Assembly: GCA_964020055.1 (NCBI GenBank)
Contig: OZ026533.1
Location: 992,001-1,056,000, forward strand
Origin: G964020055 sp964020055
Lineage (GTDB): Bacteria; Pseudomonadota; Alphaproteobacteria; WRAU01; Hepatincolaceae
Direction of reading: 5' to 3'
DNA: 64,000 nt
Shown: positions 17,686 through 26,869 of the stretch, in pieces
How the letters are laid out: every line of letters begins with the position of its first letter
How positions within the stretch are numbered: the first letter of the stretch is position 1
Made by a program: the position numbers and the translations under genes
Notes under the pieces: model-generated
What the model saw: the letters and a program-made list of their open reading frames with translations, nothing else
What the model was told of the DNA's origin: nothing
The model's database searches: none

Positions 17686-19200
17686 ATGACAAAATATTTT
17701 TTAATGTTGGGGCGTTCTTTAATGTTACCAATAGCTGTTTTACCAATAGCTGGTATTTTATTGAGATTAGGCCAACCTGATATATTAGAATTATTTATTA
17801 CAAATTCTATGTCACATGACACATTAGCTATTTTTAAAATGATATCAGAAATTTTATCAAAATCTGGAAGTGCAGTTTTTGATAATTTGCCTGTTATCTT
17901 TGCAATTGGTATTGCTATAGGTTTTGCTTGTGACCACCATGGAGCTGTAGCGCTAGCTTCCTTCATAGGGCACTCAATATTTATATCTGTAATACATTTG
18001 ATAGATAATAATATTAATATGGGTGTTTTATCTGGAATATTGATAGGTTCTGTATCTGGTATGTTATATAACAAATACTACAAAATAAACTTACCAACAT
18101 ATTTAGCATTTTTTGGAGGTAGAAGGTTTATTTCAATTATATCTGGAATTACCGCTTTAATTTTAGCTTGTATCGTTGGTTATATATGGTTACCTATACA
18201 AAATGGTATAGCTCTTTTAGGTAATTGGATCATAAGTTCAGGTGATATAGGTTTATTTCTATATGGTTTTGCAAATAGAATGCTAGTGCCTTTAGGTTTG
18301 CATCATATACTTAATACTTTAGTTTGGTTCACCTTTGGAGATTATACAGTTATAGAAAATGGAATCTCGGTTGTTAAACATGGTGATTTATGGAGATTTT
18401 TTGCTCAAGATCCTAAAGCAGGATATTTTATGGCAGGTTCTTTTCCTCCTTTAATGTTTGGTTTACCAGGAGCTGCTATGGCAATGATACTTTGTGTAAA
18501 AAAAGAAAGAAGAAATCTTGTTATAGGTGTATTAGCTTCTTCAGCTTTAACAGCATTTTTGACTGGAATTACAGAACCAATAGAGTTTAGTTTTTTATTT
18601 TTAGCTTTTCCTTTGTATGTAGTACATGCACTTTTAGTTGGTATATCTTTTGTGATAATGCATATGTTTGAAGTAAGACTAGGTTTTACCTTTTCTGCAG
18701 GTTTATTTGATTATTTATTGAGTTATGGTTTAGGACAAAATGGTTGGAAATTACTTATAATAGGTCCTATATATTTTGCTGTATATTTTATGATTTTTTA
18801 TATTATAATCAAAAAATTCAATATTCTTACTCCAGGTAGAGATGAAAATGAAGAATTTTTAATTAATGATGTTAATGTTGATGGAACAATAAACAAAACT
18901 GAAATTACGTCAAAAGATAAATCTCAAAAAGATGTAAAAAATTCAGATATCAATAACAAAGAGGTTGGAACTTTATTTATAGAATCTTTAGGAGGTAAAG
19001 ATAATATAATGGAAATATCAAATTGTGCTACCCGCTTAAGATTAAAAATCAAAAATATAGAAATAATAGATAAAGCAAATCTTAAAAAATTAGGTGCAAA
19101 AGGTGTGATTAGTAAAAGATCTGGAGAAACTCAAGTTATAATAGGCCCTGAAGTTGAATCAGTAGCAGAGCAAATAAAAGAATCAATGAAAAAGATGTAG
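17686..19200 (+). CDS. nagE: PTS N-acetylglucosamine transporter EIICB
   Basis: A 504-residue EIICB. The EIIC part (~1-380) has about ten hydrophobic segments, FFGGRRFISI, and TGITEPIEFSF (residues 293-303) that lines the sugar site. After a ~45-residue linker rich in Lys/Asp/Asn comes EIIB (~425-504), with phospho-cysteine Cys447 in SNCATRLRL. It lacks its own EIIA, which the upstream NagF supplies. GlcNAc specificity rests on the nagB and nagA genes that follow; glucose-type permeases share the fold. GAGG precedes the ATG. Confidence 0.92.
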   Translation: MTKYFLMLGRSLMLPIAVLPIAGILLRLGQPDILELFITNSMSHDTLAIFKMISEILSKSGSAVFDNLPVIFAIGIAIGFACDHHGAVALASFIGHSIFISVIHLIDNNINMGVLSGILIGSVSGMLYNKYYKINLPTYLAFFGGRRFISIISGITALILACIVGYIWLPIQNGIALLGNWIISSGDIGLFLYGFANRMLVPLGLHHILNTLVWFTFGDYTVIENGISVVKHGDLWRFFAQDPKAGYFMAGSFPPLMFGLPGAAMAMILCVKKERRNLVIGVLASSALTAFLTGITEPIEFSFLFLAFPLYVVHALLVGISFVIMHMFEVRLGFTFSAGLFDYLLSYGLGQNGWKLLIIGPIYFAVYFMIFYIIIKKFNILTPGRDENEEFLINDVNVDGTINKTEITSKDKSQKDVKNSDINNKEVGTLFIESLGGKDNIMEISNCATRLRLKIKNIEIIDKANLKKLGAKGVISKRSGETQVIIGPEVESVAEQIKESMKKM

Positions 19201-19244
19201 TGAACTAATAAAAATATATTTAATATTAAATATGTAGGATAATA

Positions 19245-20030
19245 ATGAGATTAATTATTACAGACAAAGTTGGTACTTGGGCTGCTAATTATATAAAAGA
19301 AACTATTAATAAAAAGAAAAAGCAATTTGTATTGGGTTTGCCAACAGGAGGATCTGTTGTCGAAATGTATAATAATTTAATCAAACATCACAATAATGGT
19401 TGTTTGAGTTTTAAAAATGTAACCACATTTAATATGGATGAATATGTTGGTTTATCTAAAGAAAATCCACAATCATATTGGTCTTTCATGCATAAACATT
19501 TGTTTTGCCACATAGATATAAAAAAAGAAAACATCAATATACCTAATGGTATGGCAGAAGATACTCAAAAAGAAGGTATGCTATATGAAGAAAAAATAAA
19601 AGCAAGTGGTGGTATAGATTTATTTGTAGGTGGAGTAGGTGAAAATGGTCATATTGCATTTAATGAACCTTTTTCTTCTTTAGGATCATTTACTAGAGAA
19701 AAATCTTTAAACAAAACAACTTTATCTGCTAATGCAAGGTTTTTTAATGATAATATAGATTTGGTTCCTAAAAGTGCAATAACTGTAGGAATTAAAACTC
19801 TTCTTGAAAGTAAGGAAGTTATGATACTTGTAACTGGTGCTAAAAAAGCACAAACAGTAAAACAATGTATTGAAGGTAGTGTTTCACATGCTTGTCCTAT
19901 ATCTATTCTACAGATGCATAATAAAGCTGTTTTAGTTGCAGATGAAGAGGCTGTTTCAGAATTAAAAGTAAGTACATATAGATATTTTAAAGATTTAGAA
20001 GATGAATTTTCTTATATAGAAAATTTATAA
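19245..20030 (+). CDS. nagB: Glucosamine-6-phosphate deaminase
   Basis: A 261-residue enzyme, normal length. It shows VLGLPTGGSVVEMY (phosphate loop), TFNMDEYVGL (catalytic Asp region) and DLFVGGVGENGHIAFNEP (ring-opening Asp/His and binding loop). It converts glucosamine-6-phosphate to fructose-6-phosphate and ammonia in the cytoplasm, feeding glycolysis. AGGA lies before the ATG. It sits between nagE and nagA in one operon. Confidence 0.97.
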   Translation: MRLIITDKVGTWAANYIKETINKKKKQFVLGLPTGGSVVEMYNNLIKHHNNGCLSFKNVTTFNMDEYVGLSKENPQSYWSFMHKHLFCHIDIKKENINIPNGMAEDTQKEGMLYEEKIKASGGIDLFVGGVGENGHIAFNEPFSSLGSFTREKSLNKTTLSANARFFNDNIDLVPKSAITVGIKTLLESKEVMILVTGAKKAQTVKQCIEGSVSHACPISILQMHNKAVLVADEEAVSELKVSTYRYFKDLEDEFSYIENL

Positions 20031-20056
20031 TATTTTTATCATCAAAGTAAAGAATC

Positions 20057-21235
20057 ATGAAATATATTCGGTTGTTATCAAAAAACTTAACTACATATGC
20101 TTTAATAAATATTAAATTTTTTCAAAACTATTCTCTTCAGACAAATCAGGCAATTATTATCAAAAATACTAAAATTGATAGTATTGTAAATATTCAGGAT
20201 ATACCAGAATCTATAGAAAAATTAGATATGAAAGGCTTATATATATCTTCAGGATTTATAGACTTACAATTAAATGGTTGTGGAGGTGTTTTATTTAATG
20301 ATGATATATCAGAAAAAACTTTAGCAATAATGAATGAAACAAATTTATTGTATGGTTGTACTTCTTTTTTACCAACATTAATTACTACAAATGAAATAGA
20401 AATAAAAAAAGCTATTGATGTTGTAAATAGATATTATATCAAACACCCAAATATTGTACTTGGAATACATATAGAAGGTCCCTATATAAGCAAAGTTAAA
20501 AAAGGTATTCACAATCCTTTATACATAAAATCACTTACGGCTGAAATGTGTGATTTTTTATGTTCTTGGGTAAAAAAAGTACCTATAAAACTTACCTTGG
20601 CTCCGGAAGAAAATAATATAGAGTACATTAAAAAGTTAAGTAATGCAGGTATAAAAATTTCTATAGGTCATACTAATGCAACCTACAATGAAGCTCAGCA
20701 AGCAATAGATGCTGGTGCCTGTTTTGCTACGCATTTATTCAATGCAATGTCTGCATTTGAAGGTAGAGAGCCATCTGTGGTTGGAGCTATTTTGAATAAT
20801 CCTGTGTATGCAGGTATAATTGTAGATGGTTACCATGTTGACTATAAAAGTATAGAAATTTCTAAAAAAATCAAAAAAGACAAGTTGTTTATAGTAACAG
20901 ATGCTGTAACTCCTTTGGGTACTAATTTAACATCATTTACATTTGCAGACCAAGAAATATTTGTCAAAAATGGTAAGTGTGTTAGCTCAGAGGGGACATT
21001 GGCAGGTGCATGTATTGATATGATGTCTAGTGTTAAAAATTTAGTTGAACATGTAGGTATTTCATTAGAAGAATCACTAAAAATGGCATCTTTATATCCA
21101 GCTGTTGCTTTTGGAGTTTCTGATAGATTAGGGAAAATTCAATCTAATTATTATGCTAATTTAGCTATTTTTGATAAAAACTATCAAGTCAAATATAGTA
21201 TCTCAAATGGTTCTTTATATGAAATTAAATCATAA
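20057..21235 (+). CDS. nagA: N-acetylglucosamine-6-phosphate deacetylase
   Basis: A 392-residue amidohydrolase-superfamily enzyme: GFIDLQLNGCGGVLFND, GIHIEGPYIS (metal Glu), ISIGHTNATY (His ligand), ATHLFNAMSAFEGREP (second His), IVDGYHVD and the catalytic Asp in VTDAVTPLG. It deacetylates GlcNAc-6-phosphate to glucosamine-6-phosphate plus acetate. It is the last gene of the nag operon; the acetate could enter the AckA/Pta-type route encoded near 3-5 kb. No clear terminator follows. Confidence 0.96.
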   Translation: MKYIRLLSKNLTTYALINIKFFQNYSLQTNQAIIIKNTKIDSIVNIQDIPESIEKLDMKGLYISSGFIDLQLNGCGGVLFNDDISEKTLAIMNETNLLYGCTSFLPTLITTNEIEIKKAIDVVNRYYIKHPNIVLGIHIEGPYISKVKKGIHNPLYIKSLTAEMCDFLCSWVKKVPIKLTLAPEENNIEYIKKLSNAGIKISIGHTNATYNEAQQAIDAGACFATHLFNAMSAFEGREPSVVGAILNNPVYAGIIVDGYHVDYKSIEISKKIKKDKLFIVTDAVTPLGTNLTSFTFADQEIFVKNGKCVSSEGTLAGACIDMMSSVKNLVEHVGISLEESLKMASLYPAVAFGVSDRLGKIQSNYYANLAIFDKNYQVKYSISNGSLYEIKS

Positions 21236-21322
21236 TATTTATTGTTATAAAGTATATATTTAATATCTTTTAAAGCATTTCTAATAAGGTTATAATTTAT
21301 CTATATATTAATAAGATAAATT

Positions 21323-22138
21323 ATGGTTGAAATAATTGATATTACATCACAAACACTAGTTGTAAATTTACCTTGTATATATCAATATGATTGGCAATAC
21401 TTTTTGAATTTTCAATCAAAAAGGCTACTTAACAATATAGAATTTATCAATGGTAATACTTATTATCGCACTATAGAATTTAAAAAAATAAAAGGTTTTT
21501 TTGATATTACACCTTCTAAAAAAGGATTCATATTAAATATTTCAGAATCTTTTACTTCGGTATTACCTTCTTTATTAAAAAAATTAAAGATAATTTTTGA
21601 TATAGAAACAAATATAAATATCATAGAAAATAAATTAAAAATCTTGTATCCACAATTGAAAATACAGAAAGGGTTACATATACCAGGAGTATTTTCTCCT
21701 TATGAAGCTGGCATTAGAGCAATTTGTAGTCAGCAAGTTTCTATTTCAGCTGCAACCAAGCTTATTAATCAATTTGTTGCTCTTGTTTCTAAAAAGAGTA
21801 TTGATGATTTATCTTATTTTCCATCTTGTGAAGATATCACTGAAAGTGATATTGAAGAGATGAAGACAATGCAATCAAAAAAACATACTTTATATTTGTT
21901 TTCTCAATGGTGTTGCAAAAACGATATCATATCTAATATTGATAACTTAATTAAACTAAAAGGTATTGGTAAATGGACTATAGATTACATAAAATTAAGC
22001 TCTTTAAATGATAAAGATATTTGGATGGGAACAGACTTGGGAATAAAAAAAGTTTTAGAGAAGTATTCTGTATATGATATAGAAAAAGCATCTCCTTTTA
22101 AAAGTTATTTAACAATTCATACATGGAATCACTTATGA
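21323..22138 (+). CDS. AlkA-like DNA-3-methyladenine glycosylase
   Basis: A 271-residue protein with an AlkA-type N-terminal beta domain and a HhH-GPD glycosylase domain: GIRAICSQQVSISAAT, hairpin LIKLKGIGKWTIDYIKL and the catalytic Asp in GTDLGIKK (commonly SDLGL). It should remove alkylated bases such as 3-methyladenine. Its stop overlaps the start of the adjacent alkyltransferase gene by 4 bp (ATGA), coupling two alkylation-repair functions, although the second gene is frameshifted. Confidence 0.9.
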   Translation: MVEIIDITSQTLVVNLPCIYQYDWQYFLNFQSKRLLNNIEFINGNTYYRTIEFKKIKGFFDITPSKKGFILNISESFTSVLPSLLKKLKIIFDIETNINIIENKLKILYPQLKIQKGLHIPGVFSPYEAGIRAICSQQVSISAATKLINQFVALVSKKSIDDLSYFPSCEDITESDIEEMKTMQSKKHTLYLFSQWCCKNDIISNIDNLIKLKGIGKWTIDYIKLSSLNDKDIWMGTDLGIKKVLEKYSVYDIEKASPFKSYLTIHTWNHL

Positions 22139-22610
22139 TTTATAAAGACCAGTTAGTTTGTCCTAAATCATTTCCTTGGAAATTTGCAAATATTTTAGCA
22201 TCTACAACTGATATTTTACAAGTTAGTTTTTCTAATGAAAAAAGTGAAAATAATCCTAATAAAATAACAGAAATATGTGTTAGTCAACTTAGGTTATATT
22301 TTTTTGAAAAATTAACTGAATTTAAGCTACCCATCAAATCAACCGGGTCATCTTTTCTATTTCTGTGTATGAAAGATTAAATAATATTCCTTATGGTCGA
22401 TGCTGTTCTTATAAGGATATAGCAATATTATTAGGTTCAAAAAATAAAGCTAGGGCAGTTGGTCATGCGTGCTCTGTTAATCTTATATCTATTATTATTC
22501 CATGTCATAGAATAATAAGTAGCTCAGGGGAATTAACAGGTTATAATTGCGGCTTAGAAGCAAAAAAATGGTTAATTAATCACGAAAAAATAGATGCTAC
22601 TAAAAAATGA
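22135..22610 (+). pseudogene. ogt: Methylated-DNA-protein cysteine methyltransferase, single-base frameshift
   Basis: The N-terminal part (22135-22380) ends with STGSSF then runs out of frame to a stop. The next frame carries SVYERLNNIPYGRCCSYKDI, RAVGHACSVNLISIIIPCHR with the acceptor Cys (PCHR), and LTGYNCGLEAKKWLINHE, the conserved C-terminal domain. The two halves align as one Ogt/MGMT protein if one base is restored close to 22352-22356, in a T-rich run. It starts by ATGA overlap with the alkA-like gene. Either a recent pseudogene or a homopolymer sequencing error; the downstream half from a GTG at 22365 alone could give an acceptor fragment. Confidence 0.85.
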
Positions 22611-22740
22611 GTATTATAACAACACAAAGATCTGTTTAATAAATAATAAGCATTAAAAAGAGTAACTTCTTTTTCATAATATTTGAATAAATTTATTATA
22701 TAATTGCCTTAAGTTATTATAATTAATGGAGCGTTATATT

Positions 22741-23574
22741 TTGAAATCAGAGTATTTATTTGTTTTCGATATAGAAACTATTATAGATCACGATGTTGTA
22801 AATAATTTACTTGAAAACGATAACATAAGTTCTATATCTCAAGCTAGAGAAGCACTTATAAAATATCATTTAGAAATAACAGATGGAAAAAATGCTTTTC
22901 CCAGACAACTGTTTCATAAAATTGTAACGATATCTTATATACTTGTTAAAGTTGAATACTTAAGTGGTTCGAATGAAGAGTTTTATACTTTGAAATATTG
23001 TAAAAGTGCAGGGACAGAAAATTCATCTGAATACGATTTAGTTAAAGGTTTTTTTGATACTGTAGATAAATATAAGCCTAAAATTGTTACATTCAATGGA
23101 AAAACTTTTGATATACCAGTATTAAAATACAGAGCTATGAAATATGGTATAGCAGGCTGTTTTTTTCATCAGTCAGAAACAAAGTGGGAAGGTTATAATA
23201 AAAGATATGCACTTAATTGGCATTGTGATTTGATTGATGCACTTTCAGATTTTGGTTTATCTGCAAGAATAAAGCTTAATGAGGTTTGTGCTATTTTAGG
23301 TTTTCCAGGTAAAGTTGGCGTTTCTGGTGCAAATGTACAAGATATGTATGATCAAGGGAAGTTAAAAGCAATTAGAGATTATTGTGAAACAGATGTATTA
23401 AATACATATCTAGTTTATTTAAGATATATGCACCATATTTGTGTGATTTCTACAGATACTTATAATACAGCAATAAAACAAATATTATCTTTATTAGAGG
23501 GTTCAAAAGAAGCATCTATGATAGAATTTTTAGAACAATGGAAATTATCTAATAATGATAATTTTTTCTTATAA
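22741..23574 (+). CDS. Predicted 3'-5' exonuclease (PolB-like DEDD family)
   Basis: About 277 residues. Motifs of the DnaQ-like fold: FVFDIETIID (Exo I, DxE), VTFNGKTFDIPVLKYRAM (Exo II, FNGxxFDxP) and IRDYCETDVLNTYLVYLR (Exo III, YxxxD type). This matches the predicted PolB-associated exonuclease family. It lies next to the alkylation-repair genes, so a repair or DNA-processing role is plausible but unproven. I favour the TTG at 22741 because GGAG lies nine bases upstream; the ATG at 22726 has no Shine-Dalgarno sequence. Confidence 0.85.
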   Translation: MKSEYLFVFDIETIIDHDVVNNLLENDNISSISQAREALIKYHLEITDGKNAFPRQLFHKIVTISYILVKVEYLSGSNEEFYTLKYCKSAGTENSSEYDLVKGFFDTVDKYKPKIVTFNGKTFDIPVLKYRAMKYGIAGCFFHQSETKWEGYNKRYALNWHCDLIDALSDFGLSARIKLNEVCAILGFPGKVGVSGANVQDMYDQGKLKAIRDYCETDVLNTYLVYLRYMHHICVISTDTYNTAIKQILSLLEGSKEASMIEFLEQWKLSNNDNFFL

Positions 23575-23633
23575 ATATATTATTATTTGCAATTAAGTTT
23601 AGATTGATCAAATTTTAAAGCCTTAAACAATAA

Positions 23634-25079
23634 TTATTGTGGTTTTTTACCTTTGAAAATTGCTTTAGGAAAGATTTTTGTAACTTCATCTTTAATAAAT
23701 TCTATATCGTGTTCTTTGTTATCCATCAATTGTTCAGTTTGAATATTAGAAGAGAACTCAGAAGTTGTAGGTGTATGTTTTTCATTTGTAATAGAAGGGT
23801 AACTTTCAATTATCTTTTGATCAACTTCAGATACATTATTTGTTTGCCAGGGAGTATCTTCAGGAAGTTTAGCTTCTTGATTAAATGAAGACAAATGAGC
23901 TGATGTTTTTTCTTTACTTATAATTTGTTTATTGGTCATTATTTGATTAATTAACAAATCAGTGTTGTTTAGGTTATTTGCTAAAATAAGTTTAGCTGTC
24001 AGCATATTAGCTATTTGTAATGTATTGTTATTGGTTTTTATTTCTAAGTTGCCTTTTAATAAAATTTGCCATATATGTAACAACGTAGATATTTCAATTT
24101 TATTTGCTAAATTTTGAATTTGTTCTAACTCAAAGTCATTTATATCAATAATGTCAGTAGAATTTGTGATTTTATATACAGTTATATCATGGCAAGTATT
24201 TTGTAAATCTTCAAAAAAAATGTCTAAAGATAATCCTTGCTTATATATATTAGTAATGAAATGTAGTGCTTTATTATCTGAATTGATAATAAGATTAAAA
24301 AATTCATATTGTTCTGTTTTACCTTTATTCCCTATCATTTCATTTATTGCATTTTCAGTAAGAGACTTGTTAGAATATACAATAGCTTGGTCAAGTAAAG
24401 ATAAAGCATCTCTTACAGATCCGGCAGCTGATTTTGAAATTATATTTAAAACAATTGGCTCATATTCAATATTTTCTTTATCACAAATATTTGCTAAGTG
24501 TTTTACTAAAGTATCTACAGATATTCTTTTTAGATCAAATTTTTGACATCTAGATAGTATAGTAATAGGTACTTTTCTTAGTTCTGTAGTTGCAAAAATG
24601 AATTTTAAGTGAGATGCAGGTTCTTCTAAAGTTTTCAAAAGTGCATTAAATGCACTTTTAGAAAGCATATGTACTTCATCTATTATAAATATTTTATACC
24701 TAGATGCTACAGGCTTGTATTTGGCATTTTCGATGACATCTCTAATATCATCTACAGATGTTTTTGATGCAGCATCCATTTCTATAACATCTAAATTTCT
24801 ATCTTCTGTTATAGAAATACATTGTTCGCAAACCCCACAAGGATTCAGTGTTATGTTACCTTTACCATCTTCACCTATACAATTTAAAGCTTTAGCAATA
24901 ATTCTAGCAGTTGTAGTTTTACCAACCCCTCTTGTACCTGTAAACATAAATGCATCGGCTACTCGATTTAGTAAAAAGGCATTTTCTAGAGTTTGGACTA
25001 AGGCTTCTTGCCCTATTAAGTCTTTTATTTTAGAAGGTCTGTATTTTCTTGCTAGACTAATATAAGAAGCTGATGTCAT
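23634..25079 (-). CDS. dnaX: DNA polymerase III subunit gamma/tau
   Basis: A 481-residue clamp-loader ATPase: LARKYRPSKIKDLIGQE, Walker A GTRGVGKTTTARI, four-Cys zinc module (CIGED... CGVCEQC), Walker B IFIIDEVHMLS, sensor FIFATTE and SRC motif LSRCQKFDLKRI. It loads the beta clamp. The protein is short for alphaproteobacterial DnaX, and the C-terminal tau-like region is Asn/Thr-rich and reduced. I see no slippery sequence for gamma/tau frameshifting. The SRP RNA gene lies just upstream on the same strand. Confidence 0.95.
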   Translation of the reverse strand: MTSASYISLARKYRPSKIKDLIGQEALVQTLENAFLLNRVADAFMFTGTRGVGKTTTARIIAKALNCIGEDGKGNITLNPCGVCEQCISITEDRNLDVIEMDAASKTSVDDIRDVIENAKYKPVASRYKIFIIDEVHMLSKSAFNALLKTLEEPASHLKFIFATTELRKVPITILSRCQKFDLKRISVDTLVKHLANICDKENIEYEPIVLNIISKSAAGSVRDALSLLDQAIVYSNKSLTENAINEMIGNKGKTEQYEFFNLIINSDNKALHFITNIYKQGLSLDIFFEDLQNTCHDITVYKITNSTDIIDINDFELEQIQNLANKIEISTLLHIWQILLKGNLEIKTNNNTLQIANMLTAKLILANNLNNTDLLINQIMTNKQIISKEKTSAHLSSFNQEAKLPEDTPWQTNNVSEVDQKIIESYPSITNEKHTPTTSEFSSNIQTEQLMDNKEHDIEFIKDEVTKIFPKAIFKGKKPQ

Positions 25080-25124
25080 ATGAATGAATTTAGGATATTA
25101 AGATATAGTTTTATATAAATAAGC

Positions 25125-25205
25125 GTAAGTCTGACATATATTAGAATGAGTTGGCTGCTTTCTTTCGAACCTGACCAAGTGTTCATTTAATATATTCAAA
25201 CTTAC
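25125..25205 (-). ncRNA. ffs: Signal recognition particle 4.5S RNA
   Basis: On the minus strand the element contains the invariant SRP domain IV signature GTCAGGTTCGAAAGAAAGCA followed by GCC, i.e. the GGAA-type tetraloop and asymmetric internal loop that bind Ffh. The flanks pair as a long hairpin: GTAAG at the 5' end with CTTAC at the 3' end, then UUUGA/UCAGA-type and A/T-rich pairs. Length of about 81 bases fits bacterial small SRP RNA. The 5' end is set from the -10 element just upstream; both ends are approximate. Confidence 0.93.
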
Positions 25206-25211
25206 AGGGCA

Positions 25212-25240
25212 ATTATAACATATAGTAATTCAAATACAAA
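25212..25240 (-). promoter_or_regulatory. Sigma-70-type promoter of the SRP RNA
   Basis: Read on the minus strand: TTTGTA (25240-25235), a 17-base spacer, then a perfect TATAAT (25217-25212). The -10 ends 6 bases before the G at 25205 taken as the RNA 5' end. Confidence 0.65.
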
Positions 25241-25308
25241 TAGTTATAAGTTATAAAGTTAATATAGTTATGATATAATGTTGTTGATATTTATAATAGG
25301 TTCTTAAT

Positions 25309-26043
25309 ATGAAAAATCCAATTATTGTTATACCAGCAAGAAAAGCTTCAACAAGATTACCAAATAAGCCTTTAAGGCATATAAACGGTATACCAATGAT
25401 TATTCATGTGTTAAAAAAAGCTCAAGAAGCAGATGTAGCAGATGTGTTAGTAGCAGTAGATAGTAAAGATATTTATGAATGTATAAAAGATTATAAAGGT
25501 AACGCTATATTAACAGATCGTAACTTACCTTCTGGTACAGATAGAATCAAACAAGCGCTAGACATTTATGATAAATGTAATAATTATGATTTAGTCATCA
25601 ATGTACAAGGAGATTTACCAACAATAACTAAATCTTCTATAGTAGCTGTATTAAGTTTACTTACTAATGCTGAATATAAGTTTGATATTACTACATTAGT
25701 TAATGAAATATCACTAACAGATGAATGTGTAAACATAAATAATGTAAAAGCAGTAATAAGTTGGCATACAAAAGATATTGGTAAAGCTTTATATTTTAGT
25801 AGATACCCTATACCATATGGTTCTTCAATTAAATACCATCATATAGGTATTTATGGTTATCATAGAAATATTTTGAATAAATTTGTCAATTTACCAGTCA
25901 GTGCTTTGGAAAATCATGAAAAATTAGAACAATTGAGAGCGTTAGAAAATGATATAAAAATAGGAGTTACTCTTGTTAATGAAGATCATGTTGGAGTAGA
26001 CACAGAAGAAGACTTAATAAAAGTAAGTAAATTCTTACTATGA
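25309..26043 (+). CDS. kdsB: 3-deoxy-manno-octulosonate cytidylyltransferase (CMP-KDO synthetase)
   Basis: A 244-residue nucleotidyltransferase: IVIPARKASTRLPNKPLRHI (nucleotide-binding loop, usually IPARYxSTRLPGKPL), LTDRNLPSGTDRI, NVQGDLPTI (QGDEP position with Leu in place of Glu), YHHIGIYGYHR and ENHEKLEQLRALEN. It activates KDO as CMP-KDO for lipid A core assembly, so the cell should make lipopolysaccharide. It overlaps by 6 bp the end of the convergent gene after it. Confidence 0.95.
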   Translation: MKNPIIVIPARKASTRLPNKPLRHINGIPMIIHVLKKAQEADVADVLVAVDSKDIYECIKDYKGNAILTDRNLPSGTDRIKQALDIYDKCNNYDLVINVQGDLPTITKSSIVAVLSLLTNAEYKFDITTLVNEISLTDECVNINNVKAVISWHTKDIGKALYFSRYPIPYGSSIKYHHIGIYGYHRNILNKFVNLPVSALENHEKLEQLRALENDIKIGVTLVNEDHVGVDTEEDLIKVSKFLL

Positions 26044-26835
26044 TATTTGGTCTATACTAGGTAATTTTGTAGTATCTTCAGTGTTAGCTTGAGGCTTTTT
26101 CTCTTTTTCTTCAATTTCTATATCTATTTTATTTTGCTCTTTTTCGATGAAATTTCTTTTTCTTTTTATTGAAAGATCTTTTTGTTTTTTCTTTCTTTCT
26201 TCTATATATTCTTTATATTTTTGCTCATTGTTTTTTTTAACTTTATCTTTTGCTTTTTGAAATTCCGTTGTTGCAGGAGTATCCCAAATTAATATGTTGA
26301 AAAAATCAGGATAATTATTAATATATGAATTAAATGCTTTTTTTGATTTATCATAATTTTGGCAATCCATTTTTATAGTTCTTTCTAAAGATGCATTTGA
26401 GTATTTTTCTTTATTTATTAAAGTTAACTTTGAAGTATTACCAATTTTATTATAAATTAACCTTATAGTATTACCATTTCTTGTTATAGAATAATTTTTA
26501 TTAGATGTATATTTGTCTGTACTTGTAAAAATGAAGGCTAAATTTTCTACATTGATAGAATTTTTCGATATTTTTAAATCATATGAATTATTAAATAATT
26601 GTGCTATGTTTGCATTGAAATTATATTTTGAATTTTTTATAATTTCTTTATAATAAGTTTTTGTATTTGATTGCTTAGATGCCTCTAAATATTTATTTTC
26701 TTCGATTATAACTTTTTTAGAATACAATGTTTCTTGTATGATAATATAGTTGATGGTGCATAAAGTTTGAGCAGTTGCAATTGAAGGAGCTAATATAGTT
26801 AAAAGTACTAATATGTAAGTGGGATATCGGTTCAT
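26038..26835 (-). CDS. Secreted protein of unknown function
   Basis: A 265-residue protein. Residues 1-22 form a signal peptide (basic start, hydrophobic VLLTILAPS, ATAQ cleavage-like site). Residues ~23-190 are a Asn/Lys/Tyr-rich mature domain without recognised motifs; two cysteines (one near residue 26, one near 164) could form a disulphide. From ~195 on it is a highly charged Lys/Glu-rich helix, predicted coiled coil. No family recognised. It is upstream of nothing on its strand and ends overlapping kdsB tail to tail. Periplasmic location is inferred. Confidence 0.55.
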   Translation of the reverse strand: MNRYPTYILVLLTILAPSIATAQTLCTINYIIIQETLYSKKVIIEENKYLEASKQSNTKTYYKEIIKNSKYNFNANIAQLFNNSYDLKISKNSINVENLAFIFTSTDKYTSNKNYSITRNGNTIRLIYNKIGNTSKLTLINKEKYSNASLERTIKMDCQNYDKSKKAFNSYINNYPDFFNILIWDTPATTEFQKAKDKVKKNNEQKYKEYIEERKKKQKDLSIKRKRNFIEKEQNKIDIEIEEKEKKPQANTEDTTKLPSIDQIS

Positions 26836-26869
26836 GACTGCCTAAGTAATAATTTTAAGCAATTATATA

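Noticed and set aside
24151..24546. 131-codon open frame on the plus strand
   Set aside because: Lies inside dnaX, antisense; its hydrophobic translation has no start signal and reflects the complement of a real gene.
23634..25079. Programmed frameshift in dnaX
   Set aside because: No A-run slippery sequence followed by a stem-loop was seen in the C-terminal part.
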